This document shows positions 21,230-30,361 of a stretch of 64,000 nt of DNA, piece by piece. Location: assembly GCF_005887615.1 (NCBI RefSeq), contig NZ_VANS01000001.1, positions 545,415-609,414 on the forward strand, written 5' to 3'. The position numbers were made by a program, and so were the translations under genes. The notes under the pieces were generated by a model. That model did not search any database. It was given only the letters and a program-made list of their open reading frames with translations, and had not been told where the DNA came from. Every line of letters starts with the position of its first letter. Positions within the stretch are counted from its first letter, which is position 1. The DNA is from Sulfitobacter sabulilitoris (GTDB lineage Bacteria; Pseudomonadota; Alphaproteobacteria; Rhodobacterales; Rhodobacteraceae).

Positions 21230-22147
21230 CTACGTCCCAATGCTCTCAAGCTCGTAAGGTGTGGATTGGTAAATCTCGTTGATCCAGTTGCCATAGAGCA
21301 GATGCGCATGACTGCGCCACCGGTTCAGCGGCGGTTTGGCGGGGTCGTCGTCGGTATAGTAGTTGGCCGGCACGTTGATCGGCGTGCCGCTTTCGACATC
21401 GCGGTCGTATTCCTGTTTCAGCGTGTCGCGGTCATATTCGAAATGGTTGAAGATATAGAGCGCGCGATGGTCCCTGTCCTCGACAAGGCAGGGGCCGACC
21501 TCGTCACTGCCCAACAGCGTCCTGAGCGCCGGGACGGCGTCGATCTCGGCCTGGCGCATTTCGGTCCAGCGCGACACAGGGATCACGCAATCATCCGAAA
21601 ACCCGCGCAGGTAGGGCGAAGACGCATCGAGGTTGCGATGCCTGAAACATCCGAAGGCCTTGGCCGCCAGCATGTGCTTTTCTATCCCGTGAAAGTGGTT
21701 GATCATCGCCATGCCGCCCCAGCACACGCCAAAGGTGGAATGAACGTTGCTCTGGGTCCAGTCCATGACCTCGCGCAGTTCCTCCCAATAGGTCACATCG
21801 GTAAAGGAAAGATGTTCGATCGGCGCACCGGTGATGATCAGCCCGTCGAATTTCTCGTCCTTGACCTCCTGAAAGGGGCGATAAAAGCTTTCCATGTGCT
21901 CGGCGGCGGTGTTCTTGGTCTGATGCTCCGACATGCGCACCAGGCTCAGTTCGATCTGCAGCGGCGTCGCACCGATGAGCCGGGCGAACTGGTTTTCGGT
22001 CTGGATCTTTTTCGGCATCAGGTTGAGCAGTGCGATCCGCAACGGCCGGATGTCCTGCCGCGCGGCCTGCTCCTCATCCACGACCATCACGCCCTCGCGG
22101 GTGAGAACGGAATAGGCAGGCAGGTCTGAAGGCAGCTTGATCGGCAT
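21230..22147 (-). CDS. metA: homoserine O-acyltransferase MetA
   Basis: First committed step of methionine synthesis: acylates homoserine with acetyl-CoA or succinyl-CoA. The 305-residue protein is full length. The catalytic Cys lies in [10 protein letters not shown] (about residue 142), and the glutamine-amidotransferase-like fold shows [18 protein letters not shown] and the His/Glu pair in [11 protein letters not shown] (about 235-240). The acyl donor depends on a few pocket residues I cannot call with confidence, since many members named MetA use acetyl-CoA. The upstream gap is only 70 bases and shows no SAM riboswitch that I recognise. Confidence 0.95.
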   Translation of the reverse strand: MPIKLPSDLPAYSVLTREGVMVVDEEQAARQDIRPLRIALLNLMPKKIQTENQFARLIGATPLQIELSLVRMSEHQTKNTAAEHMESFYRPFQEVKDEKFDGLIITGAPIEHLSFTDVTYWEELREVMDWTQSNVHSTFGVCWGGMAMINHFHGIEKHMLAAKAFGCFRHRNLDASSPYLRGFSDDCVIPVSRWTEMRQAEIDAVPALRTLLGSDEVGPCLVEDRDHRALYIFNHFEYDRDTLKQEYDRDVESGTPINVPANYYTDDDPAKPPLNRWRSHAHLLYGNWINEIYQSTPYELESIGT

Positions 22148-22217
22148 CGTGGCGGTAATCCTTGTCCCAGGGGGTTCAGATAGAGCGGCGGGCGCGGCGG
22201 CTCAAGGGTCGGGCGTG

Positions 22218-23084
22218 TCACATGGGCGTGCGCGCGGACACCGCGTTGGCGATCAGGTCGTCGAAATCCTGCGGGCTGCGCAATGCGCTCACCTGATCGG
22301 CGGTCACGGTCACACCCCAGCGTGCCATCGCCTCGTAACGCGGTTTGCGGTGCGCCAGCGCCTGCGCATAGGTCCAGCGGATAAAGGCGTCTGGATCAAC
22401 ATCCGCCTCTACGCAGTTGTTTTCGATCAGGTATTCCTTCCACACCCGCAACAGGAATTCGGGCTGGTAGGCCATCGGCTTGGGCGCCTTGTCGAATCGG
22501 CGGATCAATTCCTGCGTGTGCGCGGCGTCGCCCTTGATCCAGACCAGCAGACACTGGCGCGACAATTCGCCCAGCAGCGGGTCGGAATCGTCATCCGCAT
22601 CGACCCATTCGCAGATCGACCCGCCGGTGTCGCAGATGAAATGCGGATACCCGTAGAGACGCTCGGCGCGGTCGGCGAAATACCCGGTATCCATCAGGGC
22701 CGCGATCTCGGCCTGACGAAACTGTTCCTGCCGGTCGCAATAGTCGGCAAAGGGCAGGCCGCCCCGGTCCGGGTCGCCCGGCTTGCCAAGATAGGTCGCG
22801 ACCGGGCTGAGGTTGGCGAAGGTGATGTTGGACCCGATATAGATGCTGTCCGACAGCAGCAGCTCGCGCAGGAACGGCACCTTCATCGCCTCGGCCTTGG
22901 CGTTGTCGGCGATCCGTTCGCCCAGGTAGCGCGTGCCGATGCGGTAATCGATGGAATAATGAAACCACTTGCCGCTGTCGCGCAGCAACGTGGACATATG
23001 GGTCTTGCCCAGCCCCGACATGCCATAGACCAGCACCTTTTTGCGCGCGGCGGCACGCCAGTCGTCAGCGGTGGGATAGAGCAT
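22218..23084 (-). CDS. uncharacterised P-loop NTPase
   Basis: A 288-residue protein with a Walker A motif GMSGLGKT at residues 21-28 (after KKVLVY), and a candidate Walker B strand HFICDTGGSICEW near 150. Between them lie SIDYRIGTRYLGE and a tyrosine-rich region; the C-terminus is helical. It resembles a Rhodobacterales family usually called ATPase, with no known function. It sits 70 bases upstream of metA and 41 bases below an EamA exporter, all on minus, so it is probably cotranscribed with metA. The nucleotide-gated motif suggests an ATP- or GTP-dependent kinase or regulatory switch, but nothing more can be claimed. Confidence 0.75.
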   Translation of the reverse strand: MLYPTADDWRAAARKKVLVYGMSGLGKTHMSTLLRDSGKWFHYSIDYRIGTRYLGERIADNAKAEAMKVPFLRELLLSDSIYIGSNITFANLSPVATYLGKPGDPDRGGLPFADYCDRQEQFRQAEIAALMDTGYFADRAERLYGYPHFICDTGGSICEWVDADDDSDPLLGELSRQCLLVWIKGDAAHTQELIRRFDKAPKPMAYQPEFLLRVWKEYLIENNCVEADVDPDAFIRWTYAQALAHRKPRYEAMARWGVTVTADQVSALRSPQDFDDLIANAVSARTPM

Positions 23085-23125
23085 GCGGTGTCCTGCCTCG
23101 GGGCTTGGGGTCTTTGCGTCCTGTC

Positions 23126-24064
23126 CTAAAGCGGGGGGCGGGGCCGGTCAATCACCCGGCGGGCGCGCAGCGCGCCCCAGATCCGCCCGTCAAGCACCAC
23201 CAGACCCAGCGCCAGCAACGCAAAGCCGCCATAGGCGTTGGGGCTCAGCGCCTCGTCCAGCACCAGCGCGCCCAGCGTGATCGCAACCGGCGCGATCAGC
23301 AGCGTGACCAGCATCAGGTTGCCGCTGCCCGCCATGCCAAGCACCCGGTAGTAGAGCAGGTAGGCCCCGGCGGTGGCCACCAGCGCAAAATATCCGACCG
23401 CCAGCAGCGTCACGGGCTGTAGCGCAAGCGTCAACGGCCCCTCGACGATCCACGCCAGGGGCAAGGTGATGATCGTCGATCCGGTCAGCATGCCGGCGGC
23501 GGCCAGTTGCGGGCGCAGGCCCGACATCGTCTTGCGCGCCCAAACGCCGGCCAGCGCATAGGACACCGTGCCGCCGATCACCGCCAGCTGCGCCAGGCTG
23601 CGCAGATCCAGGGTGCGCAGGTTGTCCAGCCCGATGGCCGTGGCCACCCCGGCAAAGCCCAGCGTCACGCCCACGGCCTTGCGCAGGGACAACCGTTCAT
23701 CCGCGAAAAACAGCGCGGCGGCCAGCACCCCGAAAATCGCCGTGGTCGCATTGAGGATCGAGGTCAGCCCGCTTTCGATATGCAGCTGCCCCCAGGCCAT
23801 CAATCCGAAGGGAATCACGTTGTTGAGCATCCCCATCACGGCAAAGGCGCCCCAGATCCGCCAATCGCGCGGCAGCGGCACGCGCATCGCGATCACCACC
23901 GCCCAAAGGACCAGCATCGCCCAGAACGTCCGGTGCGCCACCGACGTGAGCGGCCCGACCTCGTTCAGGGCCACGCGAATCGACAGGAAGGAGCCGCCCC
24001 AGATCAGGGCCAGCAACAGCAGTTCGGCCCATGCGCGGGCAGAGAGGGTCTTTTGGGCAATCAT
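23126..24064 (-). CDS. EamA/DMT-family transporter
   Basis: A 312-residue inner-membrane protein with ten predicted helices in two EamA repeats (about 10-140 and 150-290). Family hallmarks: IWGGSFLSIRVAL near residue 22, the first-repeat end FFADERLSLRKAVG, and the second-repeat end LVLDEALSPNAYGG (about 270). DMT proteins of this kind export amino acids or other metabolites; proximity to metA makes a methionine-pathway export role conceivable but unproven. The C-terminus is short and basic. It lies downstream of the porin terminator and starts the run leading to metA. Confidence 0.9.
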   Translation of the reverse strand: MIAQKTLSARAWAELLLLALIWGGSFLSIRVALNEVGPLTSVAHRTFWAMLVLWAVVIAMRVPLPRDWRIWGAFAVMGMLNNVIPFGLMAWGQLHIESGLTSILNATTAIFGVLAAALFFADERLSLRKAVGVTLGFAGVATAIGLDNLRTLDLRSLAQLAVIGGTVSYALAGVWARKTMSGLRPQLAAAGMLTGSTIITLPLAWIVEGPLTLALQPVTLLAVGYFALVATAGAYLLYYRVLGMAGSGNLMLVTLLIAPVAITLGALVLDEALSPNAYGGFALLALGLVVLDGRIWGALRARRVIDRPRPPL

Positions 24065-24158
24065 GCCAACGGTCTATGCCGCCGGGCGCGGCGTGGCGAC
24101 CCGTTTGTTGCGCCATCGCCGGCACGGCCTGCGCCCACCCGGGCGATGATGCCACACG

Positions 24159-24192
24159 AAAAAAAGGGCGCGCGATGTGCGTCGCGCGCCCC
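24159..24192 (-). terminator. Rho-independent terminator after the FadL-type porin
   Basis: On the minus strand GGCGCGCGAC pairs with the CGCGCGCCC arm (24166-24174 and 24183-24192 on plus) around GCACAT, followed by a T7 tract. It lies 29 bases past the porin stop. Confidence 0.85.
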
Positions 24193-24220
24193 TTGTCTGC
24201 CTTGATCGTGATCGATGCGA

Positions 24221-25315
24221 TCAGAAGTTGAATCCGACCTTCACACCGACGGCGATGGCATCGTTGTCGCCAAAGTTGCTGGCTGCGTTGGTGCCATCGA
24301 GCGTGGTTTGCGCATCGCCGATGTTGACGTACCGGATGCCGCTGGTGATCTTCATGTTGCCGCTGGTGTAGGTCGCGGCGACGCCGAGGCTCTTGTTGCC
24401 ATCGGTCGGCCCGAGATTGCTGGCGAAACCGCCATTGCTTTTCTCGTAGCCGAGGCTTGCCGCAACCGACCACGTGTCGTTCAGGCGGCGGCCGACGCCC
24501 AGCGAGTAGGTGAATACGTCGTCTTCGTAGCTGACCAGCGCGCCGGGCGGGTAGTTGGCGGGCGTGATATCGAATTCGGACCATTCGACCCAGCGCACGC
24601 CACCGAACAGCAGGGTGTCGGCGGCAATGCCGGTCTGGAATTCGAGGTTCACCGACTGCGGCGTCTCGATGGTGGTGGTGCTGCCGGGCAGCGTGGTCGC
24701 GCCGAACATCTCGGTGGTCGCGACGTCGTGCTCGATCTTGGAGTTGTAGGTCAGCGACACGCGCAGCGCGATTTCGGGCTTTTCGAACGATGCGCCGACG
24801 ACATAGCCGACGCTGGTGTCGCGGTCGCCATCGACCGAATAGCCGCCCACGAAGGGCACCGCCGCCGTCGCCTCGACCGACTGCACGCGCAGACCGCCGT
24901 AGATGCTGACGTTCGACGGCATCTTGTAGCGCAGCAGACCGGTCAGCGCCTGGCTGTTGAACTCGGCCCGCGCGCCTTGGGCGAAATAACCGGTGCCGGT
25001 GGGGTATTCCACGTCCGCGCCAAAGGGCTGGTCATAGATCAGCGCATAGGACAGCTGATCGTTGATGTCGGCCTTGTAGGCCGCGCCGAATTGCAGGTAG
25101 CTGGGTGTCAGATCGCCGGACGGGGCCGGGCCGCCGCCGAACACCGTGCTGGTGCCGCTGGTGTCGGGCGCGATGCTGCCCAGGCTGAACTCGCCGTAGC
25201 GGCCCTTTTCGAACAGGGCCGTGATCGACTGGCCCGAGCGGTCGATGCCACCGGCCTGTGCCGCGGCCGCGGCCGTCAAGCCCACTGCGGCAGCCGTGAA
25301 AAACGTCTTACTCAT
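24221..25315 (-). CDS. OmpP1/FadL-family outer-membrane porin
   Basis: A 364-residue beta-barrel protein for uptake of long-chain fatty acids or other hydrophobic molecules. A signal peptide spans residues 1-21 (MSKTFFTAAAVGL, cleaved after AAAAAQAGG), the FadL-family N-terminal hatch region follows (GIDRSGQSITALFEKGRYGEFSLG), then alternating amphipathic strands, and the protein ends in Phe (VKVGFNF), the outer-membrane assembly signal. The start at 25315 follows GGGAGGAG and gives the signal peptide. Homologues are abundant in Rhodobacterales. A probable -35 TTGACC (minus) lies about 95 bases upstream. Confidence 0.92.
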   Translation of the reverse strand: MSKTFFTAAAVGLTAAAAAQAGGIDRSGQSITALFEKGRYGEFSLGSIAPDTSGTSTVFGGGPAPSGDLTPSYLQFGAAYKADINDQLSYALIYDQPFGADVEYPTGTGYFAQGARAEFNSQALTGLLRYKMPSNVSIYGGLRVQSVEATAAVPFVGGYSVDGDRDTSVGYVVGASFEKPEIALRVSLTYNSKIEHDVATTEMFGATTLPGSTTTIETPQSVNLEFQTGIAADTLLFGGVRWVEWSEFDITPANYPPGALVSYEDDVFTYSLGVGRRLNDTWSVAASLGYEKSNGGFASNLGPTDGNKSLGVAATYTSGNMKITSGIRYVNIGDAQTTLDGTNAASNFGDNDAIAVGVKVGFNF

Positions 25316-25458
25316 GATACTCCTCCCCAGAAGTCGGCCTGCGCGGGGGTTGAGGGAAAGGGGGGTGCGCAGGAGGTGGAAAAAATAAGCGGCCCGCACC
25401 CGCGCCGGTCAATTCCTGACGTAGCGGCAGGCTGCGTCACCCCGAACAGGACCTAGCG

Positions 25459-26352
25459 TCACTGTGTCTTTCGTGTCTCGGACATGAGGTTGAGATAGTT
25501 GCCCGCAAAGATCACCAGCGCACCGACAAAGACCCAGACGTCGACGATTTCGCCGTAAACCAGCATTCCGATGACGGCAATCGCGGGCAGGCGGATGAAA
25601 TCGATCGGCACCACCACGGTCGCCGGCGCGATGGCCAGCGCATTGGTCAGGCAGTAATGCGCCAAAAGCCCCGCCACCCCGATCACCACGACGAACGGCA
25701 AGACGGCAGGCTCCGGAACGGCGATGTCGCCGTCGTACCCGGCGGCCACCAGGCCAAAGACAAGCTGCATGGTCGTGAGGTGGAACAGGATCGACATGAT
25801 CCCCTGGGTGCGCGTCAGCCGCTTGGTCAGCATGATCGTCAGCGCAAAGAAGATCGCCGAACTGGCCGCCGTCACGACGCCCGCGTTGATGCCCGCCATG
25901 TCGGGACGCGCCACGATCAGGATGCCCGCGAACCCCATCAGCGCCGCCACCGCCCGCATCCTCGTCAGCCGTTCGCCCAGGATCAGCGGCGACAGCACGA
26001 TCACCCAAAGCGGCGAGGTGAATTCGAGCGCGAAGACCTGCGCCAGCGGAATCACCGTCACCGCGTAGAACCACAGGTTCTGACCGGTGAAATGCGCCAG
26101 GTTGCGCAGGGCGTGGGTGCCCAGATGCGCGCACGAAATCCTGCGCCACGCGCCCGTCACCGCCGCGACGGTGCACACGACGATGACCCCGATCAGGCTT
26201 CGGTACATCATCACCTCGAATGTATCGAGCTGCACCGAGACCTCGCGACCCGCCACCGCCATCGCGGAAAAGGACGCGATGGAGCCGCTCATCCAGACGG
26301 CCGCGCGCAGCACCGGTGCCACGCCCGGCGCATCCGGAGCCGAAAGCGTCAA
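25459..26352 (-). CDS. EamA/DMT-family transporter
   Basis: A 297-residue inner-membrane carrier with about ten helices in two EamA repeats (30-135 and 160-290). The first-repeat end LILGERLTRMRAVAALMG and the helix FTGQNLWFYAVTVIPLAQVFALEF are characteristic of the S-adenosylmethionine-transporter-like/RarD-like branch of DMT exporters. It follows guaA by 18 bases on the same strand, so it is probably in one operon with it. It is not closely similar to the other EamA protein at 23126, so recent duplication is unlikely. Substrate unknown. Confidence 0.9.
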   Translation of the reverse strand: MTLSAPDAPGVAPVLRAAVWMSGSIASFSAMAVAGREVSVQLDTFEVMMYRSLIGVIVVCTVAAVTGAWRRISCAHLGTHALRNLAHFTGQNLWFYAVTVIPLAQVFALEFTSPLWVIVLSPLILGERLTRMRAVAALMGFAGILIVARPDMAGINAGVVTAASSAIFFALTIMLTKRLTRTQGIMSILFHLTTMQLVFGLVAAGYDGDIAVPEPAVLPFVVVIGVAGLLAHYCLTNALAIAPATVVVPIDFIRLPAIAVIGMLVYGEIVDVWVFVGALVIFAGNYLNLMSETRKTQ

Positions 26353-26370
26353 CGCCCGCGCCTCACCTAG

Positions 26371-27933
26371 TCATTCCCATTCGATGGTGCCGGGAGGTTT
26401 GGAGGTGATGTCGTAGGTCACGCGATTGATGCCCGGCACCTCGTTGATGATGCGGGTCGCGGTTTCACCCAGAAACTCGTGCGTGAAGGGGAAATAATCC
26501 GCCGTCATGCCGTCCACGCTGGTCACCGCGCGCAGCGCGCAGGCGAAATCATAGGTTCGCCCGTCACCCATCACCCCCACGGTGCGCACCGGCAGGATCG
26601 CGACAAAGGCCTGCCAGATGTCGTCGTACAGCCCGTGCTTGCGGATCTGGTCGATATAGACGGCATCGGCCTCGCGCAGGATCGCCAGCTTTTCGCGGGT
26701 GATCTCTCCGGGGCAGCGGATCGCGAGGCCGGGACCGGGGAAGGGATGGCGCCCGATGAAGGACGGCGGCAGGCCCAGTTCGCGACCCAGCGCGCGAACC
26801 TCGTCCTTGAACAGCTCGCGCAGCGGCTCGACCAGTTTCAGGCCCATCTTTTCCGGCAGTCCGCCGACGTTGTGGTGCGATTTGATCGTGACCGAGGGCC
26901 CGCCCGAAAAACTCACCGATTCGATCACATCCGGATAGAGCGTTCCCTGCGCGAGGAAGGTCGCGTCGCCCACCTCCCTCGCGTGTTTCTGGAACACGTC
27001 GATGAACAGCTTGCCGATGATTTTTCTCTTGGTTTCCGGGTCGCTTACACCGTCAAGTTCACCCAGGAACAGGTCCTGTTCATCGGCGTGGATCAGCGGC
27101 ATGTTGTAGTTGTCGCGGAACATGGTGACGACCTCTTCGGCCTCGCCCTTGCGCAGCAAGCCGTGATCGACAAAGACGCAGGTCAGCTGATCGCCGATGG
27201 CCTCGTGAATGAGCACCGCGGCGACCGAACTGTCCACACCGCCCGACAAGCCGCAGATCACCTTGGCGTCGCCGACCTGTTCGCGGATCCGCGCGATCGC
27301 TTCCTCGCGGTAGGCGCCCATCGTCCAGTCGCCCTTGAACCCTGCGATGCGCACGAAATTCTCGTAGAGCCGTGCGCCGTTGGGGGTGTGGTGCACCTCC
27401 GGGTGGAACTGCACCGCGTAGAAATGGCGCGTGGTATCTGCGGTGATCGCAAAGGGCGCATTGGGCGAGGTGCCGTAGACGGCAAAACCCGGCGCCAGCT
27501 TGCTGACGTGATCGCCGTGGCTCATCCAGACCTGTTCGCGGTCCGTCTCGAACCAGCCTTGCAGCAGATCGAGCCGGCCGTCCGACGGCGTCACGTAGGC
27601 GCGCCCGAATTCGGCCGTGCCGTGGCCGCGCTCCACCTGGCCGCCCAGCACGTGCATCATCACCTGCTGGCCATAGCAGATGCCCAGGATTGGAACCCCC
27701 AGATCGAAGACCCTGGCAGGCGGCATCGGCGCGCCTTGGGCAAAGACCGAACTGGGTCCGCCCGACAGGATCACCGCGCGGGGCGCGAAGTCGTCCAGAA
27801 AGGCGTCGGTCACCGCGTTGAAGGGGTGGATTTCGCAATAGACATTCAGTTCGCGCAGGCGCCGCGCGATCAGCTGGGTAACCTGGCTGCCGAAGTCGAT
27901 GATGAGGAGGCGGTCATGGGATGCATCTGTCAT
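26371..27933 (-). CDS. guaA: GMP synthase (glutamine-hydrolysing) GuaA
   Basis: Amidates XMP to GMP in purine synthesis. Class I glutamine amidotransferase domain, residues 1-205: oxyanion and strand LSGGPSSV, catalytic Cys in GICYGQQ (about 94-100), His and Glu in [10 protein letters not shown] (about 178-187). ATP-pyrophosphatase domain has [10 protein letters not shown] (about 235-244), and the dimerisation domain ends [12 protein letters not shown], the expected GMP synthase C-terminus. At 520 residues it is complete. It heads an operon with an EamA transporter. Confidence 0.97.
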   Translation of the reverse strand: MTDASHDRLLIIDFGSQVTQLIARRLRELNVYCEIHPFNAVTDAFLDDFAPRAVILSGGPSSVFAQGAPMPPARVFDLGVPILGICYGQQVMMHVLGGQVERGHGTAEFGRAYVTPSDGRLDLLQGWFETDREQVWMSHGDHVSKLAPGFAVYGTSPNAPFAITADTTRHFYAVQFHPEVHHTPNGARLYENFVRIAGFKGDWTMGAYREEAIARIREQVGDAKVICGLSGGVDSSVAAVLIHEAIGDQLTCVFVDHGLLRKGEAEEVVTMFRDNYNMPLIHADEQDLFLGELDGVSDPETKRKIIGKLFIDVFQKHAREVGDATFLAQGTLYPDVIESVSFSGGPSVTIKSHHNVGGLPEKMGLKLVEPLRELFKDEVRALGRELGLPPSFIGRHPFPGPGLAIRCPGEITREKLAILREADAVYIDQIRKHGLYDDIWQAFVAILPVRTVGVMGDGRTYDFACALRAVTSVDGMTADYFPFTHEFLGETATRIINEVPGINRVTYDITSKPPGTIEWE

Positions 27934-28030
27934 GTCCGCTGATTAGGGGCAGGATGCGGGGCTGGCAAGGGCCGGATTGCGCGTGCGCCCGCAAACGCCG
28001 CCCTTGACCGGGGCCACGTCGGTTGCCCGC

Positions 28031-28096
28031 CCGCCGGAGGGATCGGCGATTGGGGGCCAGCCCCCAAACCCCCGGGATACTTGAGAACAAGAGAAG
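28031..28096. repeat. G/C-rich intergenic repeat, copy 2
   Basis: CCGCCGGAGG, then a GGGGGCCAGCCCCC hairpin, AAACCCCCGGGATACTTG and an AGAACAAGAGAA tail. The same order of parts is seen at 9223-9270, so this is a second member of one repeat family. It lies in the 278-base gap between the divergent guaA and mttB genes; apart from the repeat I see no certain promoter there. Confidence 0.65.
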
Positions 28097-28211
28097 TGGA
28101 GAAGCACGACCGGGAGATGTCGCTTTTTGCCCTGCGCCGCCGCAATCCGCGCGAAGCCGCGCGCGCGAATAGGGTAGTCACCGGCTCAGAGATTGGCGTC
28201 AGGGGAACATC

Positions 28212-29750
28212 ATGGCGGAAGCAGCAAGACGGGCACGGGGGGGCGGCGGTGCCGCACGGCGGGCGGAGCGCAGTGCTATCTCCTTCGAAACGGCGCGCTA
28301 TATCGAGCGCAACATTCCCAATTTCGAAATCCTGAGCGACGAGGCGCTTGAAATCATCGAAACCAATGCCGAAACCATTCTGGAAGAAATCGGCGTGAAT
28401 TTCGTGGAAAACCCCGGCGCGCTGGCGCTGTGGCGCGAGGCGGGCGCCGAGGTGGACGGCGAGCGCGTGCGCATCCCGCGCGGCCTGGCGCGCAAGCTGT
28501 GCGAGACGGCGCCGTCGAGCTATACGCAGCATGCCCGCAACCCGGAGCGCAACGTGGTCGTCGGAGGCCGGAACCTAGTCCTGGCGCCGGTCTACGGCCC
28601 GCCCTTCGTGCGCGATGTCGAAGGCGGTCGCCGTTATGCCACGATGGAGGATTTCCGCAAGTTCGTGAAGCTGGGGTACATGTCCAAGTGGCTGCACCAT
28701 TCGGGCGGAACGGTGTGCGAGCCGACCGACGTGCCGGTGAACAAGCGCCATCTGGACATGCTGCACGCGCATATGACCCTGTCGGACAAGCCGTTCATGG
28801 GATCGGTGACCGAGCCCAGCCGCGCACAGGACAGCGTCGACATGTGCAGCGTACTGTTCGGTGACGATTTCGTTCAGCAAAACACCGTGATGACCTCGCT
28901 CATCAACATCAACTCGCCGATGACCTTCGACGACGTGATGATGGGCAGCCTCGAGGTCTATGCCCGCAACAACCAGGCCTGCATCATTTCCCCCTTCATC
29001 GTGGGCGGCGCGATGGCGCCGGTGAGCGTGGCGGGCACCCTGACGCAGGTCTTGGCCGAAGTGCTGGCGGGGATCGCCTACAGCCAGCTGGTGCGCAAGG
29101 GCGCGCCGGTGATCTTTGGCGCCTTCGTGACCTCGATCGACATGAATTCGGGCGCGCCCACCTTCGGCACGCCCGAGGCGAGCCACATCACCTATGGCGC
29201 GGGGCAGCTTGCACGCCGGATGGGTCTGCCGTTCCGGTCGGCGGGGTCGTTCTGCGGATCGAAGCTGCCTGACGCGCAGGCCGCCTACGAGACGGCCAAC
29301 AGCCTGAACCTGGGGCTTTTGTCGGGCGTGAACTTCATGCTGCACGCCTGCGGCTGGCTGGAGGGCGGGCTTGTGTCCTCTTTCGAGAAATTCGTGATGG
29401 ACGCCGATCAATTGGGGTATCTGCACCACCTGGCCCGCGGGGTCGAGATGGACGAGAACGCGCAGGCGCTGGGTGCCATCCGCGAGGTCGGACCCGGCGG
29501 TCACTACCTGGGCTGCGAACATACGCAGGCGAATTTCAAAAAGGCGTTCTGGAAGTCCGATCTGCTGGATTACAAACCCTTCGAGACATGGGATGACGAG
29601 GGCGCGCGCGACACGCAGGCGCTGGCAAGCCTGCGGGTCAAGAAGCTTCTGGGCGACTACCAGCAACCCGCGATGGACCCCGCGACGCGCGACGCGCTGG
29701 ACGCCTTCGTGGCCACCCGCAAGGCGGCGTCCCCCGACAGCTTCATGTGA
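28212..29750 (+). CDS. MttB-family (trimethylamine-type) corrinoid methyltransferase, non-pyrrolysine
   Basis: A 512-residue TIM-barrel protein of the MttB superfamily. Members move a methyl group from a quaternary amine (glycine betaine, carnitine, proline betaine) to a corrinoid protein; only the archaeal trimethylamine enzymes use pyrrolysine, and the frame here has no internal amber codon. Conserved segments: LEEIGVNFVENP (about 57), GSVTEPSRAQ (about 197), FGTPEASH (about 318) and FCGSKLPDAQ (about 350). After a disordered basic N-terminus (AARRARGGGGAARRAERS) the domain is complete. No corrinoid-binding or activating-enzyme gene is adjacent, so its partner must be elsewhere. Substrate not readable. 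Confidence 0.92.
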   Translation: MAEAARRARGGGGAARRAERSAISFETARYIERNIPNFEILSDEALEIIETNAETILEEIGVNFVENPGALALWREAGAEVDGERVRIPRGLARKLCETAPSSYTQHARNPERNVVVGGRNLVLAPVYGPPFVRDVEGGRRYATMEDFRKFVKLGYMSKWLHHSGGTVCEPTDVPVNKRHLDMLHAHMTLSDKPFMGSVTEPSRAQDSVDMCSVLFGDDFVQQNTVMTSLININSPMTFDDVMMGSLEVYARNNQACIISPFIVGGAMAPVSVAGTLTQVLAEVLAGIAYSQLVRKGAPVIFGAFVTSIDMNSGAPTFGTPEASHITYGAGQLARRMGLPFRSAGSFCGSKLPDAQAAYETANSLNLGLLSGVNFMLHACGWLEGGLVSSFEKFVMDADQLGYLHHLARGVEMDENAQALGAIREVGPGGHYLGCEHTQANFKKAFWKSDLLDYKPFETWDDEGARDTQALASLRVKKLLGDYQQPAMDPATRDALDAFVATRKAASPDSFM

Positions 29751-29810
29751 TCCGTTCAGAACCCGGGCAGCAGACCGCGACGCGCGGCCTGATGCCCGGT
29801 CAGCCGACGG

Positions 29811-30101
29811 TCAATCGCTAAGCGACGCGCGCAAAAACCGCGCCTCGCCGATCATGGCTATCAAGACATCGACATGGCGAATCAAGCTGTAGGACGCATC
29901 CTTGTCCCGCCGCTGCAGGTCCATCGCGGCCTCGATCTCCATCAGGCGCATCAGCGCGGCGCCGTGGCGCGGCAACACCCCATAGCCCATTTGGCGGGGC
30001 AGATGGATGTCGCGGCGATAATCCTCGGCCCCGATACGCGCGGCGCGCATCAAAAGGCTGGGGCGGCGCAAGGCGTGCAGCATAGACAACAGATCGTGCA
30101 T
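29811..30101 (-). CDS. DUF6477 family protein
   Basis: A 96-residue helical protein beginning MHDLLSMLHALRRP, typical of the Rhodobacterales-specific DUF6477 family, with LMRAARIGAEDYRR and RHVDVLIAMIGEARFLRA. The start at 30101 is chosen because homologues start this way; a longer frame to 30161 lacks conservation. It is divergent from a DUF6456 gene, with 260 bases of AT-rich regulatory DNA between. Function unknown. Confidence 0.82.
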   Translation of the reverse strand: MHDLLSMLHALRRPSLLMRAARIGAEDYRRDIHLPRQMGYGVLPRHGAALMRLMEIEAAMDLQRRDKDASYSLIRHVDVLIAMIGEARFLRASLSD

Positions 30102-30261
30102 GGGGTCAGTCCTTTTCAAATCGGATAAACCGGGCGTGAAACCGCGGCTTTGACCCACCATGACACAACCAAAACGGGTGTTGCGTGACTGCGCGTCGTG
30201 CCGCGCGGAGGTTTCATAACTGTTTATGTTTTAGAAACAATGCTTGCAAAACGACCTGATT

Positions 30262-30323
30262 TTAACGAACGGGTAATAAATGCATCTTTAAGTTGAGTGG
30301 ATAAGTCTGTGGAAAAGCCACAG
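30262..30323. promoter_or_regulatory. possible operator elements between DUF6477 and DUF6456 genes
   Basis: TTAACGAACGGGTAA at 30262-30276 is one mismatch from the CtrA consensus TTAA-N7-TTAA. CTGTGG (30307-30312) and CCACAG (30318-30323) form a six-pair palindrome with an AAAAG loop, 38 bases before the DUF6456 start. The gap is AT-rich, as promoters here tend to be. Function is unproven. Confidence 0.3.
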
Positions 30324-30361
30324 CGCTGCTTGGCCCCCAAAAGACCGTCCAGAAAGCCGCA

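Noticed and set aside
22148-22217. SAM riboswitch before metA
   Set aside because: The gap is only 70 bases and shows no SAM-II or SAM-V signature.
28081-28335. An 84-codon frame overlapping the mttB start
   Set aside because: Overlaps the mttB N-terminus in another frame, lacks a ribosome site and contains repeat DNA.
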